Positions 55,062 through 64,000 of a stretch of 64,000 bases of DNA are shown one piece after another. The stretch comes from Erwinia sp039023475 (lineage in GTDB: Bacteria; Pseudomonadota; Gammaproteobacteria; Enterobacterales; Enterobacteriaceae), in contig NZ_JBCHVB010000002.1 in assembly GCF_039023475.1 (NCBI RefSeq), forward strand, positions 310,001 through 374,000. Direction: 5' to 3'. The number at the start of each line of letters is the position of its first letter. The stretch's first letter is position 1. The notes below the pieces were generated by a model. It saw only the letters and a program-made list of their open reading frames with translations. It made no database searches and was not told the DNA's origin. The position numbers were made by a program, and so were the translations under genes.

Positions 55062-56045
55062 TCACTCGGTCAGCGGGTAGGGCAGCGGCTGAATAGACAG
55101 TTTGCCGCCTTCGTCACCCTTGACGCGCAGTTCGCTTTCCGGTTCAAGATCGTTGTTCAACACCGCCTGAACCCAGACCTCGCCGTTGTCGAGCTGGCAG
55201 GCTGCCAGAATGGTGCCGGTTCGCCGCCAGTTCTCACCGAGCTTCATCTCCAGAGAATCGTTGGCGGCCGGAACCTGTGCGGCCGTGCCAGCCAGCCAGT
55301 AAAGCGCCCGCTTGTTGGCGCCGCGAAATTTAGCGCGCGCCACCATTTCCTGACCGGTATAACAGCCTTTCTTAAAGCTGATGGCATCCAGCGCCTGAAG
55401 GTTGGTGGCCTGCGGAATAAACTGTGCGCTGGTCTCTGCGTCAATTACTGGCAGACCCGCTTCAATATTCAGCGCCAGCCACTGCTTGCTGTCGTTCAGC
55501 TGCGCCTGGCCCTCAAGATGCTGGACAATCGCCTGCGCTTTTTCCGCGCTGGTGACCAGCAGAAAACGCTCGGCGGGCGTAGGGAACCAGAGCAGGGTGG
55601 TTTCATCCTGCTGAACAACCGGATTTTCCGCATCCGGCAGGGTGGAAAAAAGGCCGGTCAGTGCAGCCCGGCACTGGAAACCGGCCACGCCCAGCAGAGA
55701 GGCCTCATCGTCGGCAACGATGGCGACTTTGGCGAAGATGGCATATTTCTTCAGCTCCGCGATCTGATTATCACGCAGGCTGCGGCGCTCGATATAAGCC
55801 AGCCCCTCAGCGCGATGGAAAAGACGCAGATTGCTCCACATTTTTCCTTTAGCATCGCAGTGCGCGGCAGGAAGGTGGCTGTTAGCGCCCAGCGCCGCAA
55901 CGTCCAGGGTGATCTGTCCCTGTAAATAGCTGACGCTGTCGGCGCCGGTAACGTTCACCAGCGCCCACTCTTCCAGCGAAATCAGCGTAAGTGGCAGGCG
56001 CGCCGAAGCCGCAGGTTGACGGGGCGGAAAAGAAAATGTCGGCAT
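55062..56045 (-). CDS. ygfZ: Folate-binding Fe-S maturation protein YgfZ
   Basis: Tetrahydrofolate-binding protein that supports [Fe-S] enzymes such as MiaB. It has 327 residues. The signature KGCYTGQEMVARAKFRG, with its essential cysteine, is near residue 226. The fold is related to GcvT. It is divergent from sdhE-cptA, as in E. coli. Confidence 0.96.
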   Translation of the reverse strand: MPTFSFPPRQPAASARLPLTLISLEEWALVNVTGADSVSYLQGQITLDVAALGANSHLPAAHCDAKGKMWSNLRLFHRAEGLAYIERRSLRDNQIAELKKYAIFAKVAIVADDEASLLGVAGFQCRAALTGLFSTLPDAENPVVQQDETTLLWFPTPAERFLLVTSAEKAQAIVQHLEGQAQLNDSKQWLALNIEAGLPVIDAETSAQFIPQATNLQALDAISFKKGCYTGQEMVARAKFRGANKRALYWLAGTAAQVPAANDSLEMKLGENWRRTGTILAACQLDNGEVWVQAVLNNDLEPESELRVKGDEGGKLSIQPLPYPLTE

Positions 56046-56273
56046 AATTCAGTCCTGAAGTGGGGTGAAAAGAGCAGCTCTGTTTCTCATGTTAAAAGAG
56101 CCGACCGGCTTTGCAACCAGTTTCCGGAAAACGACGCACAAAAGGTGTGATAACCCTGCAACTTAAGCAGGGGTTATGGAGGCAGGCGTGAAAGGCGCTA
56201 ATGGCACGTCAACATTGCGAATAAAAAGCGTTACACTAGCGTCCATCTTTGGCTGACTGACGATGGTTGAAAA

Positions 56274-56540
56274 ATGGATATTAGCAATAAAGCGCGGGTT
56301 CACTGGGCCTGCCGCAGAGGCATGCGCGAACTGGATATCTCCATCATGCCGTTTTTCGAATACGAATATGACTCCCTGAGCGATACCGATAAGCAGCTCT
56401 TCGTCCGGCTGCTGGAGAGTGACGATCCGGATTTATTTAACTGGCTGATGAACCACGGCGAGCCGGCGGACGCTGAGCTGAAGCGTATGGTGAACCTTAT
56501 CCAGCAGCGAAACCAGCAACGTGGCCCTGTGGCACGCTGA
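56274..56540 (+). CDS. sdhE: FAD assembly factor SdhE
   Basis: Small 88-residue protein that promotes covalent flavinylation of succinate dehydrogenase SdhA. The RGxxE motif is at residues 15-19 (RRGMRELD) and is followed by the conserved FFEYEYDSLSDTDKQLF. The stop lies inside the cptA start region (20-base overlap). Confidence 0.97.
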   Translation: MDISNKARVHWACRRGMRELDISIMPFFEYEYDSLSDTDKQLFVRLLESDDPDLFNWLMNHGEPADAELKRMVNLIQQRNQQRGPVAR

Positions 56541-56943
56541 TCTGCGGATATCCTGGCGCGCGCAGTGGATCTCGCTGCTGCTGCACGGCGCGGTCATGCT
56601 GGCGCTGCTGCTGGCGCCGTGGCCCGCCAGCTATACCCCTGTCTGGATGCTGCTTCTGACGCTGGTCGTTTTTGAGTGTCTGCGCAGCCAGCGGCGTATC
56701 CGCAGCCGGGAAGGCACCCTCAGGCTGGTTGCGCCGCGCGAGCTTGAGTGGCGGCAGTCACGCTGGCGGCTTTGCGGGCGGCCTCTGATGACGCGCCAGG
56801 CGATGTTGCTGGCGCTGCGGTCGGCGCAGGGAGAGAAAGAAAAGCTGTGGGTGATGAGGGACAGCATGGATGAGGAAGCATGGCGACAGCTCCGGCAGCA
56901 GCTACCCGGCATGGAAGCCTCATCCCGGCACGACGGAGCTTAA
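56521..56943 (+). CDS. cptA: CptA/YgfX inner-membrane protein
   Basis: A 140-residue protein with two hydrophobic helices near the N-terminus (WISLLLHGAVMLALLLAPW; PVWMLLLTLVVFECLR) and a basic cytoplasmic part. In E. coli it was described as a toxin-like partner of SdhE (CptB), later disputed; the conserved operon suggests a link to respiratory enzyme assembly. The start may be a few codons downstream. It converges with fldB with a four-base overlap. Confidence 0.88.
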   Translation: MALWHADLRISWRAQWISLLLHGAVMLALLLAPWPASYTPVWMLLLTLVVFECLRSQRRIRSREGTLRLVAPRELEWRQSRWRLCGRPLMTRQAMLLALRSAQGEKEKLWVMRDSMDEEAWRQLRQQLPGMEASSRHDGA

Positions 56944-57458
56944 AGCGAGGCGGCCATTTCCGTCAGGATCTGTTCGCACCACTGCGCAATGCGATCGTCG
57001 GTCTCTTCAAACTGGTTAATATCATCCAGCGCCAGACCGACAAACTGTTTACCGTCTGCGGTGAGCGGCTTTTTGCTGGTAAACTCGTAGCCTTCATTCG
57101 GCCAGAAGCCGACAAATTTCACGCCGGAAGGCAGCAGGATCTCGTGGAGCATGCCCAGCGCATCAAGGAACCATTCGCTGTATTCGCCCTGGTCTCCCAT
57201 GCCGTAGAGGGCCACGACCTTGCCGCGCAGGTTTAGGGCTGGGAGTTCGTTCCAGATCGCCTCCCAGTCCTCCTGCAACTCGCCAAAGTCCCAGGTCGGG
57301 ATGCCGAGGATCAGCATGTCGTACTGTTCCATCAGGCCCGGTGAGTCATCTTTCAGGTTATGCAGGGTGACGAGATCCTCGCCGATAAAATCGCGGATCT
57401 TCTCTGCTGCCATTTCGGTGTAGCAGGTGCTTGAACCGTAAAACAGACCAATTTTCAT
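56940..57458 (-). CDS. fldB: Flavodoxin 2 (FldB)
   Basis: Long-chain flavodoxin of 172 residues that carries electrons on FMN. The phosphate-binding loop is at the N-terminus (GLFYGSSTCYTE), with FMN loops PTWDFGELQEDW and GMGDQGEYSEWF. The start is the ATG at 57458 (MKIGLF); the frame continues upstream without similarity. It is divergent from xerD. Confidence 0.96.
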   Translation of the reverse strand: MKIGLFYGSSTCYTEMAAEKIRDFIGEDLVTLHNLKDDSPGLMEQYDMLILGIPTWDFGELQEDWEAIWNELPALNLRGKVVALYGMGDQGEYSEWFLDALGMLHEILLPSGVKFVGFWPNEGYEFTSKKPLTADGKQFVGLALDDINQFEETDDRIAQWCEQILTEMAASL

Positions 57459-57541
57459 ATCCGGTAAACTCAATTCTCTTGATGCAATGGCGCGAATTAT
57501 ATCAGAATTGAAACGGATGCCGGTAACTAAGGGGCGATGAG

Positions 57542-58435
57542 GTGCAGGATAGCGAGCTGATTGAACAGTTTCTGGATGCAACATGGATTGAGCGTAACCT
57601 GGCGGAAAACACCGTCGTCTCCTACCGGCTGGATCTGATGTCGCTGGCGGGATGGCTGGCGCATCACAGCAGCGATCTGCGCCAGGCCAGCACGGCCGAT
57701 CTCCAGCAGTTTCTGGCCGAGCGGCTTGAGGGCGGCTACAAGGCCAGCAGCTCAGCCCGCCTGCTGAGCGCCATGCGCCGCCTGTTTCAGTATCTCTACC
57801 GGGAAAAGTACCGCGAGGACGATCCCAGCGCGCTGCTCTCCTCCCCCAAGCTGCCGCAGCGGCTGCCGAAAGATCTCAGCGAGGCGCAAATCGATCGCCT
57901 GCTTCAGGCCCCGAGCGTGGAGCAGCCGATTGAGCTGCGTGATAAGGCGATGCTGGAGCTGCTTTACGCCACCGGACTGCGCGTCACCGAGCTGGTGAGC
58001 CTGACGCTGAATAATGTCAGCCTCCGGCAGGGCGTGGTGCGCGTGATCGGCAAAGGCAATAAAGAACGGCTGGTGCCGCTGGGGGAAGAGGCGGTGCACT
58101 GGCTGGAGCAGTATATTGAGTATGGCCGTCCCTGGCTGCTCAATGGTCAGACGCTGGACGTGCTGTTTCCCAGCAGCCGCGCCCGGCAAATGACCCGGCA
58201 AACTTTCTGGCATCGGATTAAACATTACGCCACACTGGCGGGGATCGACAGCGAGAAACTGTCGCCCCACGTTCTGCGCCATGCATTTGCCACCCATCTG
58301 CTGAACCACGGAGCGGATTTGCGTGTCGTACAGATGCTGCTGGGGCACAGCGATCTTTCCACCACCCAAATTTATACGCATGTCGCCACCGAGCGGCTGC
58401 GTCAGCTGCACCAGCAGCACCATCCCCGCGCGTAG
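57542..58435 (+). CDS. xerD: Tyrosine recombinase XerD
   Basis: Acts with XerC at dif sites to resolve chromosome dimers. It has 297 residues with a GTG start. Catalytic residues are R147 (GLRVTEL), K171 (GKGNKER), H243 and R246 (SPHVLRHAFATH), H269 (LLGHSDLSTT) and Tyr278 (TQIYTHV). In E. coli xerD-dsbC-recJ form one operon and the spacing here agrees. Confidence 0.98.
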   Translation: MQDSELIEQFLDATWIERNLAENTVVSYRLDLMSLAGWLAHHSSDLRQASTADLQQFLAERLEGGYKASSSARLLSAMRRLFQYLYREKYREDDPSALLSSPKLPQRLPKDLSEAQIDRLLQAPSVEQPIELRDKAMLELLYATGLRVTELVSLTLNNVSLRQGVVRVIGKGNKERLVPLGEEAVHWLEQYIEYGRPWLLNGQTLDVLFPSSRARQMTRQTFWHRIKHYATLAGIDSEKLSPHVLRHAFATHLLNHGADLRVVQMLLGHSDLSTTQIYTHVATERLRQLHQQHHPRA

Positions 58436-58518
58436 CGCGGTGCTTTCGTTTAACAGCATAAACATCACGCCAGCGGGCGGATGTTAACGGCCCGCCAGCG
58501 CGGCCATGAGGATCCCGA

Positions 58519-59223
58519 ATGAAGAAGCGTTACCTGTTGCTTACCCTGCTGATGAGTGCCCTCGGCGGCCTGGCCCATGCGGATGATGCGGCCATTCAGC
58601 AATCGCTGAAAAAGTTAGGCTTACAGCAGACAGAGATCCGCCCTTCCTCGCTGCCAGGAATGAAAACGGTACTGACGGAAAGCGGCGTGTTGTACGTCAC
58701 CGATGACGGTAAACAGTTTATTCAGGGGCCGCTGTATGACGTCAGCGGTGGTCAGCCTGTTAACGTCACTAATCAGATGCTCGCCAAAAAAGTTGATGCG
58801 CTGGCTGACGAGATGATCGTGTATAAAGCGCCAAAAGAGCAGCACGTCATTACCGTTTTTACCGATATTACCTGCGGCTACTGCCGCAAGCTGCATAACG
58901 AGATGGCGGACTACAATGCGCTGGGCATCACCGTGCGCTATCTGGCGTTTCCACGCGAGGGGATGAACGGTCAGGTCGCCAAAGAGATGAAATCTATCTG
59001 GTGTACCGCCGATCGCCGTAAGGCCTTTAATGAGGCAATGAAAGGTGAAGCCGTCTCGCCTGTCGACTGTAACATTGATATCGGCCAGCAGTATAAGCTG
59101 GGCATCCTTTATGGCATCCAGGGTACGCCCGCCATGCTGCTGGATAACGGGATGATGATCCCGGGTTACCAGGGGCCGAAAGAACTTAAGCAGCTGCTGG
59201 ACAGCCAGAAAGCGGGCGGCTGA
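58519..59223 (+). CDS. dsbC: Periplasmic disulphide isomerase DsbC
   Basis: Homodimeric protein-disulphide isomerase. It has 234 residues with a signal peptide (basic start MKKR, hydrophobic core, cleavage after AHA near 21). The active-site CGYC is at about residues 119-122 of the precursor; the second cysteine pair (C162/C184 region: WCTAD ... VDCNID) is also present. recJ follows after three bases. Confidence 0.98.
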   Translation: MKKRYLLLTLLMSALGGLAHADDAAIQQSLKKLGLQQTEIRPSSLPGMKTVLTESGVLYVTDDGKQFIQGPLYDVSGGQPVNVTNQMLAKKVDALADEMIVYKAPKEQHVITVFTDITCGYCRKLHNEMADYNALGITVRYLAFPREGMNGQVAKEMKSIWCTADRRKAFNEAMKGEAVSPVDCNIDIGQQYKLGILYGIQGTPAMLLDNGMMIPGYQGPKELKQLLDSQKAGG

Positions 59224-59226
59224 CGG

Positions 59227-60945
59227 GTGACGAGTAAAACTGAACTTCGTCGCCGTCAGGCGGTGGAAGGGGGAGCGCTTCCCGACACGCTTCACCCGCT
59301 GCTGCGCCGGCTCTATGCCAACCGCGGCGTGACGCAGGCCGCCGAACTGGAGCGCGGCGCAAAAAACCTGCACGCGTTTCACTCCCTGAGCGGGATTGAT
59401 CGGGCGGCTGAAATTCTGCAAAACGCGATTGCTGATAACCTCTGCATTATGATCGTCGGCGACTTTGACGCCGATGGGGCGACCAGTACCGCGCTGACGG
59501 TGCTGGCACTGCGCAGCATGGGTGGCAGTAACGTTAAATACCTGGTGCCGAACCGCTTTGATGACGGCTATGGCCTCAGTCCGGAAGTGGTGGAGCAGGC
59601 CGCCGCGCGCGGCGCGCAGCTGATAGTAACCGTTGATAATGGTATTTCTTCCCATGCGGGCGTCAGCCTGGCGCACGAAAAAGGGATTGCTGTCGTTATC
59701 ACCGATCACCACCTGCCGGGCGACACGCTGCCCGACGCGGAAGCCATTGTTAATCCGAACCTCCAGGACTGTGCGTTTCCCTCCCGCTCGCTGGCGGGCG
59801 TTGGCGTGGCGTTTTATCTGATGCTGGCGCTGCGGGCAAGGCTGCGTGACGGCGGTGCAACGACGCTGCCCAACCTCGCCGAACTGCTGGATCTGGTTGC
59901 GCTTGGCACGGTCGCCGATGTGGTACCGCTGGATGCCAACAACCGTATTCTGGTCTGGCAGGGGCTGAGCCGCATCCGCGCCGGAAAATGCCGGGCCGGG
60001 ATCCGGGCGCTGCTGGAAATCGCAAATCGCGATGCGCGCCAGCTGGCGGCAAGTGACCTCGGTTTTGCGCTGGGTCCCCGGCTTAATGCGGCGGGGCGGC
60101 TGGACGACATGTCCGTGGGCGTGGCGCTGCTGCTGAGCGAAGATATCGCCCAGGCCCGCATGCTCGCCAGCGAGCTGGATGCGCTGAACCAGACGCGCAA
60201 AGAGATTGAACAGGGAATGCAAACCGAGGCGCTGGCGCTGTGCGATAAGCTGGAACGCAGCAGCGAAGCGCTCCCGCTCGGTATCGCCATGTATCATCCC
60301 GACTGGCATCAGGGGGTGGTGGGCATTCTGGCGTCACGCCTGAAAGAGCGTTTTCACCGGCCGGTGATCGCCTTTGCCCCCTCGGGAGACGGCACGCTGA
60401 AAGGCTCAGGGCGCTCCATCGCCGGCCTGCATATGCGTGATGCGCTGGAGCGGCTGGATACGCTCCATCCGGGGCTGATCATCAAATTCGGCGGCCACGC
60501 CATGGCGGCAGGCCTCTCGCTGGAGGCTGAGAAGTTCGACGCCTTTCGTGAGCGCTTTGGCGAACTGGTGGGAGAGTGGCTTGACGCGGAATCACTGCAG
60601 GGCGTCGTCTGGTCTGATGGCGAACTGATGCCGCAGGAGCTGACCCTGCCGACGGCGGAGCTGCTGCGGGAAGCGGGCCCCTGGGGCCAGGCGTTTCCCG
60701 AGCCGCAGTTTGATGGCAAATTCAAACTTATCCAGCAGCGGCTGGTGGGCGAGCGCCACCTTAAAGTGATGATCGAACCGCTGGGCGGCGGTCCGCTGCT
60801 GGACGGCATCGCCTTTAATGTGGATACCACGCTCTGGCCGGACCCCAGCGTGAAGCAGGTTGAGCTGGCCTATAAGCTGGACATCAATGAGTTTCGTGGC
60901 AACCGGAACGTGCAGCTGATCATCGATCATCTCTGGCCGCTGTAG
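59227..60945 (+). CDS. recJ: Single-strand DNA exonuclease RecJ
   Basis: 5'-3' exonuclease used in RecF-pathway recombination and mismatch repair. The GTG start gives 572 residues. DHH-family motifs are DFDADG (about 79-84), VTVDNG, ITDHHLPGD (about 160) and the DHHA1-domain GGHAMAAGLSL near 425. Short spacing to dsbC suggests coupled translation, which limits RecJ levels. Confidence 0.98.
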   Translation: MTSKTELRRRQAVEGGALPDTLHPLLRRLYANRGVTQAAELERGAKNLHAFHSLSGIDRAAEILQNAIADNLCIMIVGDFDADGATSTALTVLALRSMGGSNVKYLVPNRFDDGYGLSPEVVEQAAARGAQLIVTVDNGISSHAGVSLAHEKGIAVVITDHHLPGDTLPDAEAIVNPNLQDCAFPSRSLAGVGVAFYLMLALRARLRDGGATTLPNLAELLDLVALGTVADVVPLDANNRILVWQGLSRIRAGKCRAGIRALLEIANRDARQLAASDLGFALGPRLNAAGRLDDMSVGVALLLSEDIAQARMLASELDALNQTRKEIEQGMQTEALALCDKLERSSEALPLGIAMYHPDWHQGVVGILASRLKERFHRPVIAFAPSGDGTLKGSGRSIAGLHMRDALERLDTLHPGLIIKFGGHAMAAGLSLEAEKFDAFRERFGELVGEWLDAESLQGVVWSDGELMPQELTLPTAELLREAGPWGQAFPEPQFDGKFKLIQQRLVGERHLKVMIEPLGGGPLLDGIAFNVDTTLWPDPSVKQVELAYKLDINEFRGNRNVQLIIDHLWPL

Positions 60946-61133
60946 CTGACTCATCCTGTAAGCCGGGGAAAGGGAAAGTGCGTCCCATCCCCGGCACTTC
61001 GCCGTTTCGCCTGCGCGCTGGGGCATCTGCGGTGAAATTGCTCCCGCTTCAACGCTACAATCCTCACAAGATTTCAGTTAAACTGCTTCGTTACAATTAA
61101 GCCCATTCGATCACCTAAAAAGATTCTTAAATC

Positions 61134-62232
61134 ATGTTTGAAATTAACCCGGTAAAGAACCGAATTCAGGATCTCTCAGAGCGCAGCGGCGTTCTTAGGG
61201 GGTATCTTTGACTACGATGCCAAGAAAGAACGCTTAGAAGAAGTTAACGCCGAACTGGAACAGCCGGACGTCTGGAACGAGCCGGAACGTGCCCAGGCGC
61301 TCGGTAAAGAGCGCTCCTCGCTGGAAGCCATTGTCGAAACGCTGGATCAGATGAGTCAGGGTCTGGAAGACGTGAGCGGCCTGCTTGAGCTGGCGGTGGA
61401 AGCGGACGACGAAGAAACCTTTAATGAGGCGATCGCCGAGCTGGATCTTCTGGATAAGAAGCTTGCAGAGCTTGAGTTCCGCCGTATGTTCTCCGGCGAG
61501 TATGACAGCGCCGACTGCTACATTGATATCCAGGCGGGTTCCGGTGGCACCGAGGCGCAGGACTGGGCCGGTATGCTGGTCCGTATGTACCTGCGCTGGG
61601 CCGAGAGCAAAGGCTTCAAAACCGAGGTGATCGAAGAGTCCGAAGGTGAAGTCGCCGGGATCAAATCCGCGACGCTGCGCATCATGGGCGACTACGCATT
61701 TGGCTGGCTGCGGACCGAAACCGGCGTTCACCGCCTGGTGCGTAAAAGCCCGTTCGACTCCGGCGGCCGTCGCCATACCTCTTTCAGCTCCGCCTTTATT
61801 TATCCGGAAGTGGAAGACGATATTGATATCGAGATCAATCCGGCAGACCTGCGTATCGACGTCTACCGCGCATCCGGCGCGGGCGGACAGCACGTTAACC
61901 GGACCGAATCGGCGGTGCGTATTACCCATATTCCGACCAATACCGTGACCCAGTGTCAGAACGACCGTTCTCAGCATAAGAACAAAGACCAGGCGATGAA
62001 GCAGATGAAGGCGAAGCTGTACGAGCTGGAAATGCAGAAGAAAAATGCTGAAAAACAGGCGCTGGAAGATAACAAATCCGATATCGGCTGGGGTAGTCAG
62101 ATCCGCTCCTACGTGCTTGATGATTCACGTATCAAGGATCTGCGTACCGGCGTTGAAACCCGTAATACCCAGGCGGTGCTGGATGGCGATCTGGACCGTT
62201 TTATTGAAGCAAGCTTGAAAGCAGGGCTATAA
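61134..62232 (+). CDS. prfB: Peptide chain release factor 2 with programmed +1 frameshift
   Basis: RF2 ends translation at UGA and UAA. The ATG at 61134 opens a 25-codon frame ending in TGA at 61209-61211; the main frame resumes at GAC 61210 after a +1 shift, giving 365 residues. The shift site AGGGGGTATCTTTGAC is complete: internal Shine-Dalgarno, slippery CTT and in-frame TGA. Later motifs are SPF (KSPFDSGG, stop recognition) and GGQ (GAGGQHVNRTES). Low RF2 causes the shift, so the gene autoregulates. lysS follows. Confidence 0.98.
61192..61212 (+). promoter_or_regulatory. prfB: prfB programmed frameshift signal
   Basis: TTAGGGGGTATCTTTGAC: an AGGGGG Shine-Dalgarno-like element three bases before CTT-TGA-C. 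It is the same as the well studied E. coli element, so the internal stop is not a mutation. Confidence 0.95.
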
Positions 62233-62241
62233 GGAACTGAC

Positions 62242-63762
62242 ATGTCTGAACAACAACCGCAGGGCGCTGACGTCGCACTTGAGCTGAATAACGAACTGAA
62301 GGCGCGTCGCGAAAAGCTGAGCGCGCTGCGTGAAAACGGCGTGGCATTCCCGAACGATTTCCGTCGCGATCGCACCTCAGACCAGCTGCATGCCGAGTTT
62401 GATGCGAAAGAGAACGAAGAGCTGGAAACGCTGGGCGTTGAGGTCAGCGTGGCCGGTCGTATGATGACCCGCCGCATCATGGGTAAAGCCTCATTCGTGA
62501 CGCTCCAGGACATGGGCGGCCGCATCCAGCTCTACGTTTCCCGTGACGATCTGGCTGAAGGCATCTACAACGAGCAGTTCAAGAAGTGGGATCTCGGTGA
62601 TATCGTCGGCGCGCGCGGCAGGCTGTTCAAAACCAAAACCGGCGAGCTCTCTATTCACTGTAACGAACTGCGCCTGCTGACCAAAGCGCTGCGTCCACTG
62701 CCGGACAAGTTTCACGGTCTGGCCGATCAGGAAACCCGCTACCGCCAGCGTTATCTGGATCTGATCGCTAACGAAGAGTCGCGCAAGACCTTCAAAATCC
62801 GCTCCCAGATCATGGCCGGTATCCGCAGCTTTATGGTGGGACGCGACTTCATGGAAGTTGAGACCCCGATGATGCAGGTGATCCCAGGCGGCGCGTCAGC
62901 CCGTCCGTTCGTCACGCACCATAATGCGCTGGATATTGACATGTATCTGCGCATCGCCCCGGAGCTTTACCTGAAGCGCCTGGTGGTGGGTGGGTTCGAT
63001 CGCGTATTCGAGATCAACCGTAACTTCCGTAACGAAGGCATCTCGCCGCGCCATAACCCAGAGTTCACCATGATGGAACTCTATATGGCCTATGCGGATT
63101 ATAAAGATCTGATCGAGCTGACGGAAAGCCTGTTCCGCACCCTGGCGCAGGATATTCTCGGCTCAACCGTGGTGCCTTACGGCGAACAGGAATTTGATTT
63201 CGGTAAACCGTTTGAAAAGCTGACCATGCGCGAAGCGATTCAGAAATACCGTCCGGAAACCAACCCTGCCGATCTGGATGATTTCAGTAAAGCCTGTGCC
63301 ATTGCGCAGTCGCTGGGCATCAAGGTCGAGAAGAGCTGGGGCCTGGGCCGTGTGGTCACTGAGATCTTCGAAGAGACCGCAGAAGCCCATCTGATCCAGC
63401 CAACCTTTATTACCGAATATCCGGCAGAGGTTTCACCACTGGCGCGTCGTAACGACGATAACCCGGAGATCACCGACCGTTTCGAGTTCTTTATCGGTGG
63501 TCGTGAGATCGGTAACGGCTTCTCCGAGCTGAACGATGCGCAGGATCAGGCCGAACGTTTCCAGCAGCAGGTCAATGCCAAGGATGCGGGTGATGATGAA
63601 GCGATGTTCTACGACGAAGATTACGTCACCGCGCTGGAGCACGGTCTGCCGCCAACGGCCGGTCTGGGCATCGGCATCGACCGCATGGTGATGCTGTTCA
63701 CCAACAGCCATACCATTCGCGACGTTATTCTGTTCCCGGCACTGCGCCCTGGCAGCAAGTAA
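62242..63762 (+). CDS. lysS: Lysyl-tRNA synthetase (class II)
   Basis: Charges tRNA-Lys. It has 506 residues. The N-terminal OB-fold anticodon domain (about 60-150; VAGRMMTRRIMGKASFVTLQ) is followed by the class II core with motif 1 near VETPMMQVIPGG, motif 2 at FEINRNFRNEGIS and motif 3 at GLGIGIDRMVMLF. It is nine bases after prfB, probably co-transcribed, as in E. coli. Confidence 0.98.
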   Translation: MSEQQPQGADVALELNNELKARREKLSALRENGVAFPNDFRRDRTSDQLHAEFDAKENEELETLGVEVSVAGRMMTRRIMGKASFVTLQDMGGRIQLYVSRDDLAEGIYNEQFKKWDLGDIVGARGRLFKTKTGELSIHCNELRLLTKALRPLPDKFHGLADQETRYRQRYLDLIANEESRKTFKIRSQIMAGIRSFMVGRDFMEVETPMMQVIPGGASARPFVTHHNALDIDMYLRIAPELYLKRLVVGGFDRVFEINRNFRNEGISPRHNPEFTMMELYMAYADYKDLIELTESLFRTLAQDILGSTVVPYGEQEFDFGKPFEKLTMREAIQKYRPETNPADLDDFSKACAIAQSLGIKVEKSWGLGRVVTEIFEETAEAHLIQPTFITEYPAEVSPLARRNDDNPEITDRFEFFIGGREIGNGFSELNDAQDQAERFQQQVNAKDAGDDEAMFYDEDYVTALEHGLPPTAGLGIGIDRMVMLFTNSHTIRDVILFPALRPGSK

Positions 63763-63782
63763 CAGAGCGTTAAGCATGCTGA

Positions 63783-63811
63783 AAAGGGGCGAAGCGATTC
63801 GCCCCTTTTTA
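63783..63811 (+). terminator. Rho-independent terminator of prfB-lysS
   Basis: Stem AAAAGGGGCGA / TCGCCCCTTTTT with a six-base loop. The A tract on the 5' side could make it bidirectional. The remaining 189 bases of the window are AT-rich with no recognised gene. Confidence 0.9.
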
Positions 63812-64000
63812 ACGCCACAGGCAGGAATAAAATAAATACCAGGCGTTGGTCAGAACGTTATCCATCCCGGTTAATTTGATGCAGGCGGTTAAGGCTAAGG
63901 CTATATCATCAGATTATTTTCACATCTTGATTTTTTCAGCGGTATTAGTGTATGTTTCAGCGTGATTAACTGAATGATATAAAACATCATACGATTATAT

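Noticed and set aside
61134..61211. Short frame with in-frame TGA in prfB, looking like a broken gene
   Set aside because: It is the known RF2 programmed frameshift with a complete AGGGGG...CTTTGAC signal.

Overview
The window is a bacterial chromosome segment from an enterobacterium of the order Enterobacterales. Protein sequences are close to Escherichia coli throughout, but gene content and composition fit the Erwinia/Pantoea group (Erwiniaceae) better. This family call is my inference from memory of protein sequences; no database was searched.

Layout. (1) 1-15.9 kb is the classic '2-minute' region: 3' end of ftsA, ftsZ, lpxC, a DciA-like DUF721 gene, secM, secA, mutT, then yacG-zapD-coaE on the minus strand, guaC, the hofC-hofB-ppdD pilus genes, nadC, ampD and ampE. 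(2) 16.0-18.5 kb is a two-gene arabinoside/xyloside islet (GH43 glycosidase plus a GPH-family sugar transporter) with a strong CRP-type site, placed between ampE and aroP. (3) 18.7-27.8 kb holds aroP and the pyruvate dehydrogenase locus pdhR-aceE-aceF-lpd, with a perfect PdhR operator before pdhR. (4) 27.8-40.6 kb is an accessory block between lpd and acnB: an IS4-type relic fused to a second IS fragment, a decayed two-repeat CRISPR remnant, then a complete type I-F CRISPR-Cas system (cas1, cas2-3, csy1-csy2-csy3-cas6f) with two arrays. The short array (11 repeats) lies in reverse orientation between cas2-3 and csy1. The long array (38 repeats, 37 spacers) follows cas6f. (5) 40.9-43.5 kb is acnB. 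(6) 44.0-63.8 kb matches the E. coli 65-minute region: gcvT-gcvH-gcvP, a YgfF-like SDR, bglA, a beta-glucoside PTS permease and RpiR regulator, an HD-domain phosphohydrolase, trhA, ygfZ, sdhE, cptA, fldB, xerD, dsbC, recJ, prfB (with its programmed +1 frameshift) and lysS. acnB next to gcvT is therefore a junction between two regions that lie far apart in E. coli.

How the genes work together. The core blocks cover division (FtsA, FtsZ, ZapD, XerD), envelope and secretion (LpxC, SecM/SecA, AmpD/AmpE), acetyl-CoA production and the TCA cycle (PDH complex, AcnB, SdhE), one-carbon metabolism (GcvTHP, YgfZ), and translation (RF2, LysRS). The I-F block is the main accessory system. Its key catalytic residues look intact (Cas1 E190/H254/D268, Cas2-3 HD and helicase motifs, Cas6f H29), so it is probably functional. 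The most unusual items are the decayed mini-array directly upstream of cas1 and the reversed array that splits the adaptation genes from the interference genes.
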